A stretch of DNA of 64,000 bases from Porphyra umbilicalis (lineage: Eukaryota; Rhodophyta; Bangiophyceae; Bangiales; Bangiaceae): contig KV918765.1 of assembly GCA_002049455.2 (NCBI GenBank), positions 426,309 through 490,308 on the forward strand, in the 5' to 3' direction. This document shows, piece after piece, positions 12,314-24,927 of the stretch. The notes under the pieces are model-generated. The model was not told the DNA's origin and did no database searches. It saw only the letters and a list, made by a program, of their open reading frames with translations. Numbering within the stretch: the stretch's first letter is position 1; the number at the start of each line of letters is the position of its first letter. Made by a program: the position numbers and the translations under genes.

Positions 12314-13987
12314 ATGGGGCCACTTTCCGCGCCTTGTGCTGCTCATGTTCAATTTATCACCCGATTTGAAGCCATTGTAGCTTCCTCATTGCTCAGGGGG
12401 ACCTCGCATTCACGCGATAAAACGGTCACACATGCCATGTGGCGGGGTGGGGGGCAGCGAACGGCGGCGCCTATACTGGGTGCCGGCTGCCGGTCTACCG
12501 CTGCCGGCATGCCCATGAGCGACCGCGCCGCTGGCGCCGCCCCGCCGGCAGCCCAGGCGGCCGTCGTGGTGGGCGCGGCTGCGCGCGCCGCGGCCGAAGG
12601 GCACGGGGACGTGGCGCCGTCGGCGGCCGTGTCGACAGCCGAGCGGGCGGGGAGCGCGTCCGCCGCCGCCGCCGCCACCACCGCCGCCGCTGCCGCCGCC
12701 ACCGCCGCCGCCGCCGCCAGCGCTTCGGCGTCGGCCGACGCGGCGCTGCCGACGCAGCGGTCGCCGGTGGCCAAGGTCGCGGCGGCGGCGCCCCTGGCGG
12801 TGGCCAGCGCCTCCCCGCTGCCCGGGCGGGTGGAGCGAACACCGCCCGCCCCCCGCGCGCTGCAGCCCCCCCCGCGCACGTCAGGGGAGCGCGCGTGGTC
12901 GGCGTTGCGGCAGCTGCTGCCGCCCGGGACGGACAAGTCCGGCCATGGCCGCCGCCGCACGTGGTCCGTGTCGCTGCCGCTCGAGCGCCTCAGCGGCTCT
13001 GCGGGCGCGGGCGACCGGGAGCGGGATCGGGGGCGCGGGCGGGAGCGGCAGCGGGACCGCGGCGGGGGCGGCGCCGACGCCAAGGCCGCCCCCGCCGAGC
13101 GCGGCGGCTGGCGCGCGTCGCGCGAGTCGAGCCGCTCCGCGGCGTCCGACGCCAAGCGGGGCGCCTCGGCCAAGGGCGGCGGCGGGGAGCCCCCCGACGG
13201 GGCCGCCGACGCCAAGGCGGCGGCGGCCACGTCGCCGGCGGGGGCGGTCGCCGCCGCCGCGGGGCGGCCGCCGCCGCCCCCCCTCGTGACGCCGACGGGG
13301 GTGCACCCGCTGGCGCTCGTATCCCGCCTTCCCGCCGACGCGGCGGCAGACGTGACGGTGCTGCGCCTCGACGCCGAGGCGGCGGCGCCCGGGGTGGGGC
13401 CGCCTGCGGCGGCGGCGGCCGCCGCCGCGGCCGCCGCCGCTGCGGCCGCCGCAACGGCCGCAACGCCGGCGCCGCCGTCGCGGCGGGGCTGGTTTGGCGG
13501 CGCCGCCGCCGCCACGACGGCGGCGGCGAGTGCGGCGACTGGCGGCGGGCGGGGGGCCAAGGCGTACGCTGCTTATGCAGAGCTGCGGTCGGGGGTGGTG
13601 CTGCTCTACCGGTCGGACGTGCCGGGGGGTGGGGGGAGCGCCCCCGAACCGGCCGTCTTTTTGGCGAGCGGCTCCATCGTGACCCGCTCCGCGGCGGGGG
13701 CGGGGGCAGGGGCGGGCGGCCGCTCCGGCCGCCGCTCATCGACGGTCGGCGGTCACGGGGGTGGCGGCGGCGGCGGCGGCGGCGGCGGTGGGGGCGGTGG
13801 GGGGGGCGCCGCCGCCGGCGGGGCCGCCGGTGGGATGGTGCCGGCCGGCCCCGCGGCGGGCACCGCAGCCACGCCGCGCCAGCGGTTCTCACGCAATGCT
13901 CGCATGTGCGGAAAAGCACTGTTGCTGGATATATATCGGTACAAAACAGCATGTTGGTGTGAGTTTCAGTCCATTCTGACTGTATAG
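12314..13987 (+). CDS. Low-complexity Ala/Gly-rich protein with possible PH-domain start, perhaps 3' truncated
   Basis: An open frame of 557 codons runs from ATG 12314; a second in-frame ATG at 12509 (MPMSDRAAG) is an equally good start. Much of the product is Ala, Gly, Arg and Pro homopolymer, including a Gly run near residues 480-500. Between about 13557 and 13690 the sequence YAELRSGVVLLYRS followed by a Val-Phe-Leu-Ala-Ser-Gly strand resembles the first strands of a pleckstrin homology domain, which would suggest membrane or phosphoinositide binding. The composition changes sharply after about 13890, so the last 30 residues may be non-native, read after an insertion or across a missed splice site. 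The very GC-rich sequence gives long frames on both strands; I prefer this one because of the PH-like strand pattern. Confidence 0.42.
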   Translation: MGPLSAPCAAHVQFITRFEAIVASSLLRGTSHSRDKTVTHAMWRGGGQRTAAPILGAGCRSTAAGMPMSDRAAGAAPPAAQAAVVVGAAARAAAEGHGDVAPSAAVSTAERAGSASAAAAATTAAAAAATAAAAASASASADAALPTQRSPVAKVAAAAPLAVASASPLPGRVERTPPAPRALQPPPRTSGERAWSALRQLLPPGTDKSGHGRRRTWSVSLPLERLSGSAGAGDRERDRGRGRERQRDRGGGGADAKAAPAERGGWRASRESSRSAASDAKRGASAKGGGGEPPDGAADAKAAAATSPAGAVAAAAGRPPPPPLVTPTGVHPLALVSRLPADAAADVTVLRLDAEAAAPGVGPPAAAAAAAAAAAAAAAATAATPAPPSRRGWFGGAAAATTAAASAATGGGRGAKAYAAYAELRSGVVLLYRSDVPGGGGSAPEPAVFLASGSIVTRSAAGAGAGAGGRSGRRSSTVGGHGGGGGGGGGGGGGGGGGAAAGGAAGGMVPAGPAAGTAATPRQRFSRNARMCGKALLLDIYRYKTACWCEFQSILTV

Positions 13988-16900
13988 GCGTGATCAGGGA
14001 CGTCACTTTACCCAGAGGAAATGATGAAGTCAAGGGCCGCACGACTTTTGTTTTTGACACCCTACTGTCCCAAGACGTGTTGCCCTTGCCCGCTCGGCAT
14101 GTCCATGGCATCCTCCGCGTTTTACCAGACGTCCGACCCAAAAAGAACACCACGTCACAATCAACCGAAGAGCTCAAGTAGGATGGAGGACAATCCCTGG
14201 TCACGTCGGTGTGCTCAGAATAGTACCGCAAGAGCTCCTTCATGCTCATATGACACCCTACCTGCTGCCCTTCACGCGTGCCCCGCGACCGATGTGAGCT
14301 TGAAACGAAGTTGGTCTGAGTGAATCTTGTAGAATACTCTAATCAGGTCCAGTGGTCAAAAGTTATCCATTCAACGTCGAGACGATGTGCAGCCTGAGTA
14401 CAGCACGACACAACCGCAGCTCCTTGCATGCAACTACCATTGAGAGGCCTCAGAACGCTTGACGCCTGACCGACACGGCTCCCAAGGCAGTGACCGTGCC
14501 ACGAGACTTCAGTAACATACGTCCAGTGAAAGCTGTCATCTGAACAGTATCTGATTGTCTGTTGATGGTCGCTTTTCGGCCGATTAGCTACAACCTCTGG
14601 CGCAGGATCTTCCCATGGGCCCCGTCAATACGAGACGAGGGTCACTGCCCGCACGCCGCCATGGTCTCACAGCTCCCCCCTCCCGATCCTCGTATACGAG
14701 CAAGTGATAGCTCATACGTTCGCACAATGGGGGAAGGACCTAGGTGGGGTACACACGTGAGTGGAAGTAGCATGAGGTCACCGTTGTCGTGCTCGCCGTT
14801 TCGGCGGTAGCCAGCCATGGGGGATGCATTTGGCCACCTGCTGTGGATTGCTCCGGTGGACCGGACCACCGCTGTGCGCGTGCCATCGAGAATAAACTAG
14901 GAGCGCATTGCTGGAGTGTCCCGGATTGTACGTCAAAGCAGTGCCAACACTTGCCAGTCCAATGGATCACGTGCGTTTTTCTGGCACTGCCCCATCTTGT
15001 GGATACCGAATGTGCCTTCTGTTCCTGCCTATAGCGATTCCCATTGCTTTTTGTTGGAAACAGCACTGCGGCCGGTCTCCCATACTGTACTCTGTTCTTT
15101 CTGACCAGCTCGAAACGGGAATTCTATCTTCGCGCGTCTCTTCTTGTCCAGCAGGACCTCCTTGGCAGATGACACGTCGGCAGCGGCCGGGTGGGCGGCC
15201 AGGCAGGAAAACACACAAAACGAGAAACACTTGTAGTGGCGACGGGCTGTCAGTGGGGAGAAGGGCAGGGACGGCCGCGGTAGCCGAGGAGTGGGGTGCG
15301 GTGCGGCACTGACACAGCACTGGTGGGGCGATGGTATCGGCCACGTCAGCTCCTCTGCACGTGTCAGGCCAGTGTGCGTCGAAATTGACGACCCGCCCAC
15401 AATGCCAATTTGCGCCCCCGAGCCCCCCTAGCACGCTGCTGAGCTCCCCCCGACCCCCGACCAAACCCCCCCCAACCCGGCCTCCAACCCCCCCCCAACC
15501 CCCCCCCAGCACCCCCCCCAGCACCCCCCTAATCCCTCGAATCCCCCTCCCCCCCCCCAACACCTCCCCAGGGAGCCCCCACGATCTCTTGTAGCCCCAC
15601 CCACGATCTCTTGTAGCCCACGTGTCATCGTGGGTCGTTTTTTTCGAGATACAACCCCCATGTTCTCCACAACCCAGCTTAGTACCAGTCGCCAAACATT
15701 GGAGCGTGATCGGCCGGCAGGAAGAGCATGAGAGGAAAAGTTGCTGGCACACTCACTGGCAGAGATTTACTGTGCAAGTGTGCCAAAGCTTTTCTCCATT
15801 TGCAGGCTCCAGTGAGGGGCCCAGAGCCCCTATTTCGAATTGTAAAACAATTCGCCGGATAGGGAAGTGGCCCCCATCCTTCGCTCTCGGTCGCATTCAA
15901 ATGCTGAATAACGCTACGTGCATGAAACATGGGCCAGATCTCGCCCGGGCCGCGAGTCGCGTGCCAAGTGAAGCGCTTCGATCGGCAAGAAACCGTGAGC
16001 TCTCGTGGATGCAAGGTCCTCACAGCCGATGCGTGTTTTCTATTGGCTTCGGGGCCCTCTAACGGTATATTTAGACCAATAGAGAGCTGTTATTCACAGT
16101 CAGTCTCTGTCTCGGTCTACTAGGACAAAATTGGGCGATCAGCAATATCAGCGCTCTCTCGCGTGATAGGTGCTACTCTCTCTCACCCTCTGGCTACGCC
16201 CACAGAACGGTATTTCAGCGGCATCGAGGCTGAAACCGCACGTTGTTGCGAATTGGACGGTGATCGTAGGAGCTCTGCCGACCCGTCCCGGACAAGAAAT
16301 CCCGTAAAAAGAGGCTTTCGAGCAACCGCGGCTTAAGCACCGCTGCGCCGGATCATCAGCCGTGGTCGGTCCCGTTGATGAAACGACAATGAGATTGGCC
16401 TTCAATACGCTTGTTGGCCGATCTGATACTTCACGTAAAGGCTGGAGTCCAACACGGTCTCTTTCATATACTGCGATCATCGATTGAGACACCAGTGACG
16501 ATGTAGCCACGCATCATGTAGTCCTTTACGTGAGCGCACGGTGCAGGCCCGCTCTCGAATCGGCCCAACGCGCGGTCTGCGCGCGGATGGCTTGGGATTG
16601 GTGGTCTGATTGCGGCTGTCTGACGCCGCCCCCGCTCCCTTTCGCAGAAGCCTGCCTGCCGACCGTGACCTCCCAGGCCCGCATCGTCGTCTAGTGGTCC
16701 GCCCAGTGCTTGTCGGTTCTGAATGGCTACCTCGCGATTCACGTCGCGAGATGCCCAACTGCAGCTCAATAGTTGTATATTTGCAGGTCAAACGGCGTTC
16801 TAGTCTAGGCTCACAGGTGTCGGCTACTTGAACTGCAAGGCTTGCATGCAAACTGGACATCCAATCCCCCTGTGACATCCGGCAAGCAGTTACACTACGT

Positions 16901-17749
16901 TCTCTTCAACATGTTGGTACTTCAAGCAGATTCTGCAGATTCGCACTCAAGCTTCCCCCCAGGTCTCCTCATGCTCACCTCAGGCCACCTGCGTGGTCGA
17001 TGAAGACGGGCACGAAGACGAGATCGTGTAACACCAGTTGTTGTGTGTGGGCTTAGTGTAACTATCGCAGGGATGTCACCCATTGATTGAGTGTCCTGTT
17101 GGCATGGCAACTTGAGCAGGTTCACTGCTAAGAAGCATCGATTTTGGGGAGGGCTGTGAGCCAAGAACCGCACGCTGTGGCAGCTGTAAATGCTAAACTC
17201 TCGACTCCCTCTTCATCAGCTCTCGATATTAAACACGAGGTTGTCCGGATGCGGCCGGGCACACGGCTGGCTGGCTTGCGTAGCGCACCACCGCATCACA
17301 TCTGCTCGCGCGGGAGGGGGGAGGACGGCGCCCCGCGTCGCCGGCCTATGGCTGGCCGGGGCGGCCCCTGCGCGGGCGCATCGGCACGGGGGTGAGTTGC
17401 AACACGCAGCGGCGGCGCGGCAGTGGCGGCGGCGGCTGCGGCTGCGGCGGCGCGCGCGCCGCCGGCCTTGCGGCGATCATCGGAAGGAGGGGGACGTGTG
17501 TTGCGTGCCGCCGTCACCTGTGACTGTCGTCCCGGTCGCCGCCGTGTGTGCGCCGGGGTGCATGAGCCTGGTGCGGCCGGCACTGCTTTTAAGCTGAGTG
17601 GTGGGGGGAGGCGCGTCTGCACGGACGAGTGCGGGGAGGGAGGCGCTGGGGGCGTGTGCGTCCATACCGTTGACGATCCGCCCGCTGTGGGCCGTGGAGG
17701 TCGGACCGAGGGCAGGGGCGGCCTAGACCAGGGACCTCCGCCTCGCGGA
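13988..17749. other. Intergenic region before the zinc-finger gene
   Basis: No gene is supported. The stretch includes an A/C-rich low-complexity tract (about 15412-15590, mostly runs of C broken by A) and a short direct duplication of a CACGATCTCTTGTAGCCC unit at about 15580-15620. An open frame in phase with the zinc-finger exon reaches back to 17423, so a first exon or a longer N terminus may lie in 17350-17749. Confidence 0.45.
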
Positions 17750-20700
17750 ATGTATCCGGGGACGCCTCACCTGGTGCTACCGAGCTACGACGGTGGCGGG
17801 GTGGGTGACGACGGAGGTCCACCGGGGCAGCGGCAGCACGTTTTGGGGGGGGCACCTGCTCAGGGTGGCGGTGGCGGCGGCGGTAGCGGTGGCGTCGGCG
17901 CCTCTGGTACGGGGAATATGCCGGGCGGCATGCCCGGTGGTATTCCGGGCGGCATGCCGGGCGGGGGGGCGGGGGGGGGCGGGGGGCATTACCCCCAGCC
18001 CTTCGTGCCGCAGATGCATCCAGGTGGCGGAATGAACATGGGAGGGGGAGGCATGGGCATGGATGCCAACGGGCTTGCGAGCGGTGGGGGTATGGGCGAC
18101 CACGCGGGTCCACAATTGCAGCGGCAGCACATGTTTGGTGGGGGACCTCCGCACGGTGGTGGCGCTGGTGCCTCAGGTGTGGGGATGATGCCGGGCGGTA
18201 TGCCGGGCGGTATGCCGGGCAGTATGCCGGGCGGTATGCCGGGCGGCATGCCTGGCGGAGGTGTGGGGGGGGGCGGGGGGCATTACCCCCAGTCCTTCGT
18301 GCCGCAAATGCACCCAGGCGGCGGAATGAATGTCGGAAGGGGAGGTATGGGTATGGATGCCAACGGGCTTGCGAGCGGTGGGGGTATGGGCGACCACGCG
18401 GGTCCACAAGTGCAGCGGCAGCACATGTTTGGTGGGGGACCTCCGCACGGCGGCGGTGGCGGCGGCGGCGGCGGAGGCGGCGGAGGCGGCGGCGCTGGTG
18501 CCTCGGGTGCAGGGATAATGCCGGGCGGTATGCCGGGCGGTTTGCCGGGCGGCGTACCCAGTGACATGCCCGGCGGCATGCCCGGCGGCATGCCGGGTGG
18601 CATGCCGGGTGGCATGCCGGGTGGTTTCCCGGGTGGCATGCCGGGTGGTTTCCCGGGTGGCATGCCGGGTGGTTTTCCGGGTGGCATGCCGGGTGGTTTC
18701 CCGGGTGGCATGCCGGGTGGCATGCCGGGTGGCATGCCAGGCGGTGGTGCGGGGGGGGGCGGGGGGCTTTGCCCCAATGCCTTCATGCCGCAAATGCACG
18801 CAGGCGGTGGAATGAATGTTGGAGGGGGAGGCATGGGCGGGGATGCCGGCGGGCTGGCCAACCACTTTTTTGATGGACCCAGTACGTTGTGAGTTCTGTG
18901 GACGAGGTATAAGGGCGGAGAGACACGCGGGTGGGGGGTGCGCCGTGCAATAGACGTGGACTGCATGGACTCTTCGTCGGTGGCAGTGTGTCTGCCTCGC
19001 GCTTGTCCAGCGCACGGATCCTCTTACTGACGCGACCAATCTCTCATCGACTCCCTTGCCACGTGTCTTCGCGATCCTTGCTCATCGCCGCGTCGAATGA
19101 GTCTCCTTGGCCTTTGTCTTTGTGCTCCCTCGCAGACGACCTCAACCTGGCGCCACCTGGCGGTGGTCAGGAAGCGGCAGAAGGCGGATATTGGCGGACG
19201 GTGTTGGGCTCGGGCAGGCAGCCGCCCCCATCAGCGCAGCAGGGACCGCCTCTAGGGTCCACGGCGACCGGCGGCGGCTTGCCTGCCACGTCGGCCCCGG
19301 TCCACGCGAGTGGCAGCGTCATGGCGGGCGCTCGGGGCGCGGGTGGCGGAGCTCGGCGGCCACATGCTGTATGTTGTTCCCTTTGCACGCCTATCTTGCT
19401 TTTGTGTCTTCGGACATGGCGAGTCGTGTCGTTGCGAGACTCGACCACTTGGTGTTCTCCGCCTGTGGGGACGAGCAACTGACTGGTCCTTTCTGTCATT
19501 GTGCCTCGTGGTTTGCGCTGCTTCATTTGATGTTGTCCTTGTTATTGTGTCGTCCCACTGGTCTCCTCCAGGTCTCTCCTGGAGGCTCTGCAGCCAAGCG
19601 GGACGTAAAGGTGTCGCCGCTTCGCCCGCCGACGGCCGCCACCCCGTTAAAACCGGGCCGGCGTCGCTTCGCTGGTGACGGTAGGCGTGGAGGTGGCGGC
19701 GGCGCCGGTTTGGGCGGCGACGGGGATGGCAAGAGCGTGAACGTCAACGCAGCGGGGAAGCAGCGGCGGCACGTTTGTGACCTGTGCAAGATGTCGTACT
19801 TTCACAAGGGGGATCTCAACCGTCATGTGCGAATGGTACGTTGTGTCGGGAACGGGTGGTGCCTCTGCTGCATATCAGGTGAAGCATCTGCGCTTGCTCG
19901 TCAGTGGCGGCGTATTCATTTGTCGTGGGAACTGTGCCTTGGTTTGTACGCATATCGCTCACTCGTGCTTTTGTATGGTATTGATGTGCGGTTGGTATGG
20001 GCATGGCATCTCACGTGCTGCGTGCCTTTTTTCTGGCTCCTCCTTTTGTGTTCTCTGATTGACTGCGGCTGCGGCAGGTGCATGAAGGGAATCGTCCGTA
20101 CTCCTGTTCAGTGTGCTCTGCTTCATTGTACGTTTATACGAGCCGCTTTTTTCTTTGTGTGATGCGTTTTTGGAGGAGGGTGTTGGGCAGAAAGCCTCCG
20201 ACGCGGTGACATTGGACTCATCACCGTTGTCATCGAGACCGTCTCTAACCCCTCGCTCGAATCATGTATGTCTTGCTTCCGTGTCTATGGACCGTACGAT
20301 CATTGTTTTTGCTCAACTGGCCCGCAGCGGCCAAAAGTACACTTTGGAAGAACACATGGACACCGTCCATCGCAAGAATCGCAAGTTCAGTTGCACGGAT
20401 TGCGGCGTAGGCTTTTCGCGACGGCACAAGGTGGCTCAGGTACGGTTGTTGCTGTTGTGTTGCTGCGTCTTCTTTGGTGACACCATCGTGGTAGTTCACC
20501 CGTACTGCTGCGCTCATCAGGAGAGAGACTTGTGGACGCAGCCACAGGGTGTAGACTCTACCCGAAGCTCCTCTGCGCGTGCCTGCACATCTGGTTTCTG
20601 ACGCGATCCGTTGTCCGTCGCTCTTTGTGGGGTTGGTGGCCGTTTGCATCCTGTCGTTCTTTTTTTTGTGTCATCCGCGTATTCTCTTGTGCCTGTCCGC

Positions 20701-21081
20701 CTTGCAGCACGTGCGAGCTGTCCACGACAAGGAACGGCCATATCAGTGTCCATGGTGCACTTCGTCGTTTGCGGCCAAGGGCAATATGGTGAAGCACTGT
20801 GCCGTCGTCCACGAACACGACGCGTTAACCGCAATGGCGGCCATGGCCCTGGCCGACGAGATGGACGGCGGCAGCGATAGCGAGCGGTGCGACGATGGCG
20901 AAGGGGCTGGCGGAGACCACGGCGATACGACCAACGCCGCCATGGATGACACGATGGGCAACACCGGGCGTGGTGGCGGCGGTGCTGTGGCGGACGGACT
21001 CGCGTCGCAGCAGCAGCCGCAGCAGCAGCAGCAGCCGCAGCAGCAGCAGCAACAGCAGTCGCAGCCGCCGCCGCCATCCCC

Positions 21082-21114
<33 letters not shown>

Positions 21115-21745
21115 GCCAAACCAGTCACCCAGCCCTTCGGGTCCCAGCCAGCAGGTGCCGCAGGTTGGCCCCGGGCCAGACGGCGCGGCTTGCCAAGGCC
21201 CTCGCCCGCGGGGTTCTGGTGGCGACGAGCCGGTAGCGGATCCGGCTTCGGCATACCTCGCTGCAGCCGTCGACCCAGAAGGACCCGAGAAGACGCTGGG
21301 CTCATCGCAGGCGGACCACACAATGGTGGACAACGCCACGTCGGCGGCGGCGCAGGTGCTAGCAACTGTGGCATCGAGCGCGCCGTTTTCAAGCCTACCC
21401 TTGCCTGCTCTCACTGGGCAAACGAGCGAGCTGGGCACGCACCCAGGCGGCAGCCCTGGTGGTCCTGGCGCAGGTGGTCCTGGCGCCGCGCAGCCTGGCG
21501 GTGTAGGCGCCGGCGATCGAGGACGAGCAGCCGTCGCAGGTCGAGGCGGAGACGGAGCTGGCGCCGGCGCCGGTGCTGGCGCCGGCGCCGGTGGCTCTGG
21601 TACTCGCGAGGGCGGTGGCAGCACCAGCGTAGGAAGAGCTGGTGGGGACACGGGCGGCCACGTGTGCCATGTCTGTGGACTGGGTTTCCGGGAGGCGTCC
21701 GTGCTGAACGAGCATGGGCGGGTGGTGCACGGGCTCCCCTTTTAA
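17750..21745 (+). CDS. C2H2 zinc-finger protein with Gly-Met-Pro-Gly repeats; six exons
   Basis: Exons 17750-18881, 19136-19368, 19572-19835, 20078-20127, 20328-20439 and 20708-21745 join in phase to 942 codons, ending in TAA. Donors are GTACGT, GTATGT, GTACGT, GTACGT and GTACGG, and every acceptor ends in CAG. Exon 1 encodes three imperfect copies of a Gly/Met/Pro-rich unit (MPGGMPGG runs, then [16 protein letters not shown]), likely disordered. Four tandem C2H2 fingers follow, all CX2CX12HX4H: CDLC (split by intron 3), CSVC (split by intron 4), CTDC (split by intron 5) and CPWC, with linkers of the HEGNRPY or HDKERPY type. After poly-Gln and Gly/Ala tracts a fifth finger (CHVC) sits at the C terminus. 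The intact finger spacing across three introns strongly supports the model. The likely role is sequence-specific DNA binding in the nucleus. The frame is open upstream to 17423 without an ATG. Confidence 0.85.
18560..18750 (+). repeat. Short tandem repeat inside the zinc-finger gene
   Basis: The unit GGTGGCATGCCGGG alternates with GGTGGTTTCCCGGG and encodes runs of Met-Pro-Gly-Gly and Phe-Pro-Gly-Gly. About a dozen units are present. Such an array is prone to length change. Confidence 0.85.
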
Positions 21746-24210
21746 GGCGAATCCCGGCATCGCCGCTGGGCGCCAGCGCAGGAGGGCGGGGGGGCTGTGT
21801 CGATGACCCCCGTTGGCATTCTCAGCGTGGGCAGCCGTGCTGGTGTGTTCCTCTGTGTTTCATTGTTGTTTTCTCCTTGTTTTGTTCCGTCATCTATGTG
21901 GCTCATCGTTTTCTCTCGCCCAGTGTGCCCATACAAGCCATTCTGATCAAGTGCGGCCAGGCGCACCTCGCCCCCGCCACCGCGCCCTCGCGCCCATCGG
22001 TGCCGCTCCCCCCGCGCCAACCGCTCATTCCGACAGCATGCCACAGCACGGCGGCGGCGGCGAGTACGTACACGTCGTGTCTGTCGGCCAGCGGCCGACA
22101 GGTCGGTTGTCGTGTAGCAGCAGGTGGGAGTCACTTCAGGGCCTGAATTTCAGCCAATGGGTCTACGATTATGGTCGTTGCGCCAAAAGCTGGACAGTCC
22201 CAGACAGGCGGATCGACGTTTGGGCCAATCAAACGCACAAAAGCGCCTCTTTGACAGGCCTGGACTCTCCACTTTTTGGCGGAACGACAATACGATTGAG
22301 GTACAGTCTTTCTCCAATGCTGTCCACCCTTTTCGTCGCCTGACAAACCCCCAAGTAGCCCTCATTTTTCGTGCAGAAGATGGCAGAATCGTCCTTCCTG
22401 CACGGGGTCGCAGAGGCCGATTTGTGAGAGTGGTGCAACAGTCGGCGTGCGAGGGTTTTCAGAGAACGGCTGTACTGTACAGGGGTGCATAGTGAAGGAA
22501 GCTACAGGAGTGGAGAAAGACTGTACTGAGACGGCTCCTACGGGTTCCAAGGCATAACCATGACATGGCCTACAAAAGCCGAGAACCCCAACCGCAACCA
22601 GGCGCGGGAGGACCCGCGTCTGTTCAACCATCAACAGCTGTCGGAGGTGGTGTTGCCAGGCTCCACCCCCACCCACGCGGAACTCAAGCTGCGGTGGGAT
22701 GCCAGACACACCCTCCGTCCCGATAGCAACGCCAGTTGGTTGTTGCGCACCACCCGGCTGTAGCGCTGCCCATGGCCCGCACACTGGTGGCGCCAACGGT
22801 GGCCGCTGGGACACCGCACCGTTCCGGACAGATTGAGGGGCAGCTAAGAATACGGCCTTCTCGCTCGCTGCAAAGCGACAGCCCGCGTCGACACACTGCT
22901 CCCCGATCCCCCTCTCGAAACAGCCTCTACCGCCCGGCTTCGATCCCGACCGCGCAGTCTGTACCGGCACCGGCAGTGCCGACCCTCAGACGCGCCCCCC
23001 CCCCCCCCCCCCCCCCCTTCCCCCTCAAGGGAGACCCGCCCTTGGGCGGAAGCACGAACGGGATGCACGAGACCAGACTCGCCACCTCGCGAGCAATGTG
23101 ATCCACCCACCGCGCCGCCTGGCCGACACTGATCGGTCCCCGCTGATGATGCCGCGCCTGCCGCGTGGCCGCGGCTAGGGCGGTAATCCGCCATGAGTGC
23201 ACTTCCACAGGTGTGCTAACCTAGTTTGGCCAAACAGCCATACTTTCAATACTATAGTCACGTCTTCCAGAGGTGACTACTGGTCAATACTAAAGCATCC
23301 GGCTTAGGGAGCGCAACTCGAGCTCGACGTGTGATTTTCGCAGCCGGAATGGGCGCACCTGCTTCGCTTCCATGAGGATTGGGAACTTCTGGTTGGTTCA
23401 TCACCATCGCCACGGCTAACTGTCTTTTTTTTTTCCAATAGGGGTGGCATTACAGCACCGAAATATGATTTGTTTGCTTTTCGATAGAGATAAACCATGT
23501 CAGTTGGCTTCTTGTCACACCGACAGAGGTGCTCGTGGATGGTGGCGGGTTGGGCCGATGCTCCCTTGGTCGGCGGCCACTAGCTTTGGATGCTGCTGCC
23601 TCGAGGCGTCGCGCCCGGGTGGAGGTAGTCAATTCCAACGAGTGGTCGCGAGTGGAGCCATGCATGGCTCCATCGGCTGGAGGTTTTCTTGAAGAAGCGC
23701 CGCAGGTTTCGCAATCCGTGCGGATCAAGATGCTCACACGATGCTGGGCAAGTCTGTCTACCTGCCTGTTGCGCACCAGTGCGGCAGAACATCAATTCAC
23801 CCAGTTGAGCACTGCCGGAGGCATCGTCAGCAAAGTTTTATTAGCGAAGCTTCTAGTAGGGATCCATTCGTGTTCTCAACGCTCAGGCAGCCACGTTGCA
23901 TAGAATGGATGGCCCTAGTCGATTTGATGGTCACCCTCTAGGCCATCTGATTGGATGGTCCCATCTGCACGCCCAATCAAGAATATCCACGTTTCAGCAT
24001 TCGATGGCTCACGATCGCTCTGGTCCAGATGGATTACGCACGCAAGCGATTACAGATTCCGCCAAAAGCGTTTACAGATGCCTTCGGGGAACCCCCACTG
24101 TACAGTATACACTCCACACCAAGGCCCAGAAATGGTCAGCAGCGCGCCTGCACTGCCTCCCCGCTCTCTTCCGTCGTTTCACCATCTTGTCATCTGGCCC
24201 CTCCGTCGGG
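21746..24210. other. Intergenic region downstream of the zinc-finger gene
   Basis: It begins with the presumed 3' UTR. It contains a foldback at about 22165-22293 and a run of about 20 C residues near 23000. No frame shows domain-like content. Confidence 0.45.
22165..22293. repeat. Imperfect foldback, possible small MITE or hairpin RNA
   Basis: ACGATTATGGTCGTTGCGCC followed by AAAAGCTGGACAGTCC on the left pairs, with several mismatches, with GGACTCTCCACTTTTTGGCG and GAACGACAATACG on the right. The arms are roughly 45 bp around a 40-bp spacer. No target duplication is clear. Confidence 0.35.
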
Positions 24211-24908
24211 CCTTTCACACCACCACTCCATCGTCGTCACCGCACCGCCATGCTCTCTCTTTGACGCGCGCGCCGCATCCGCTCCTTCTTCGGGCCCGCG
24301 CTCCGCATCCGCCCCTTTTTTTGCCCCCCCCCCCCCCCCTTTCTTTGCGCCCGCGCGCCGCATCTGCCCCATTCTTTGCCCCCCTCCCTCCCCCCATCCG
24401 CACGCCATGCAAGTCGCGCTGTACTGACGTTCGTTTTTTTCCTCCATGCGTTTCACGTCCTTCCCCGTTCCCCCCCCCGGCCCCTGCCGGAGTGTTTACT
24501 CATCTCTTGTTCATTTCTTGAGGCATCGGGCGGCCTCCGCTGTCGACCTCCCCCTGCGTGTGGCGGCGCGCCGGGTGCTGTGCTTGTTTGCTTTGCTGAC
24601 CATTGCTTTATACTGAGAACCATACGACAAAGATGAAGATATCAAATGGGGACCGACAATGGGGACGCGACAACTGGAGAAGAGAAAAAGACACAGCGCC
24701 AACGGGGTAAGAAAAAAGGGACCCAACGCCATGGTGGTCACAAGAGCAAAGGGACAGGACGACTAGCCGCCATTACAGTGACAAAGCTGGGAATTCTATG
24801 ACAGCATCGAAAAGACATTCTCCCTCAATGTATTGCTAATCCCTCAATTTTGTCCTCATCGGCCAAGACCGGGACTGCTTTGTAAAACAGGCCAACCATT
24901 GGTCTAGA
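24211..24908 (+). repeat. Dispersed direct repeat, copy 2 (698 bp)
   Basis: The sequence is nearly identical to 8532-9229, in the same orientation and with the same boundaries, ending at TGGTCTAGA. The open frame of the next gene enters this repeat without a stop, suggesting that the repeat replaced the gene's 5' end. Confidence 0.8.
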
Positions 24909-24927
24909 GCTCCTGCCGGTGGACTGG

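Noticed and set aside
12349..13560. Minus-strand frame of 403 codons opposite the low-complexity gene
   Set aside because: It is a mirror of GCC/GGC-rich sequence, mostly Ala/Arg; the plus frame has the PH-like strand pattern.
18173..19039. Minus-strand frames opposite the Gly-Met-Pro repeats
   Set aside because: They are repeats read backwards; the plus frame splices cleanly into the zinc-finger exons.
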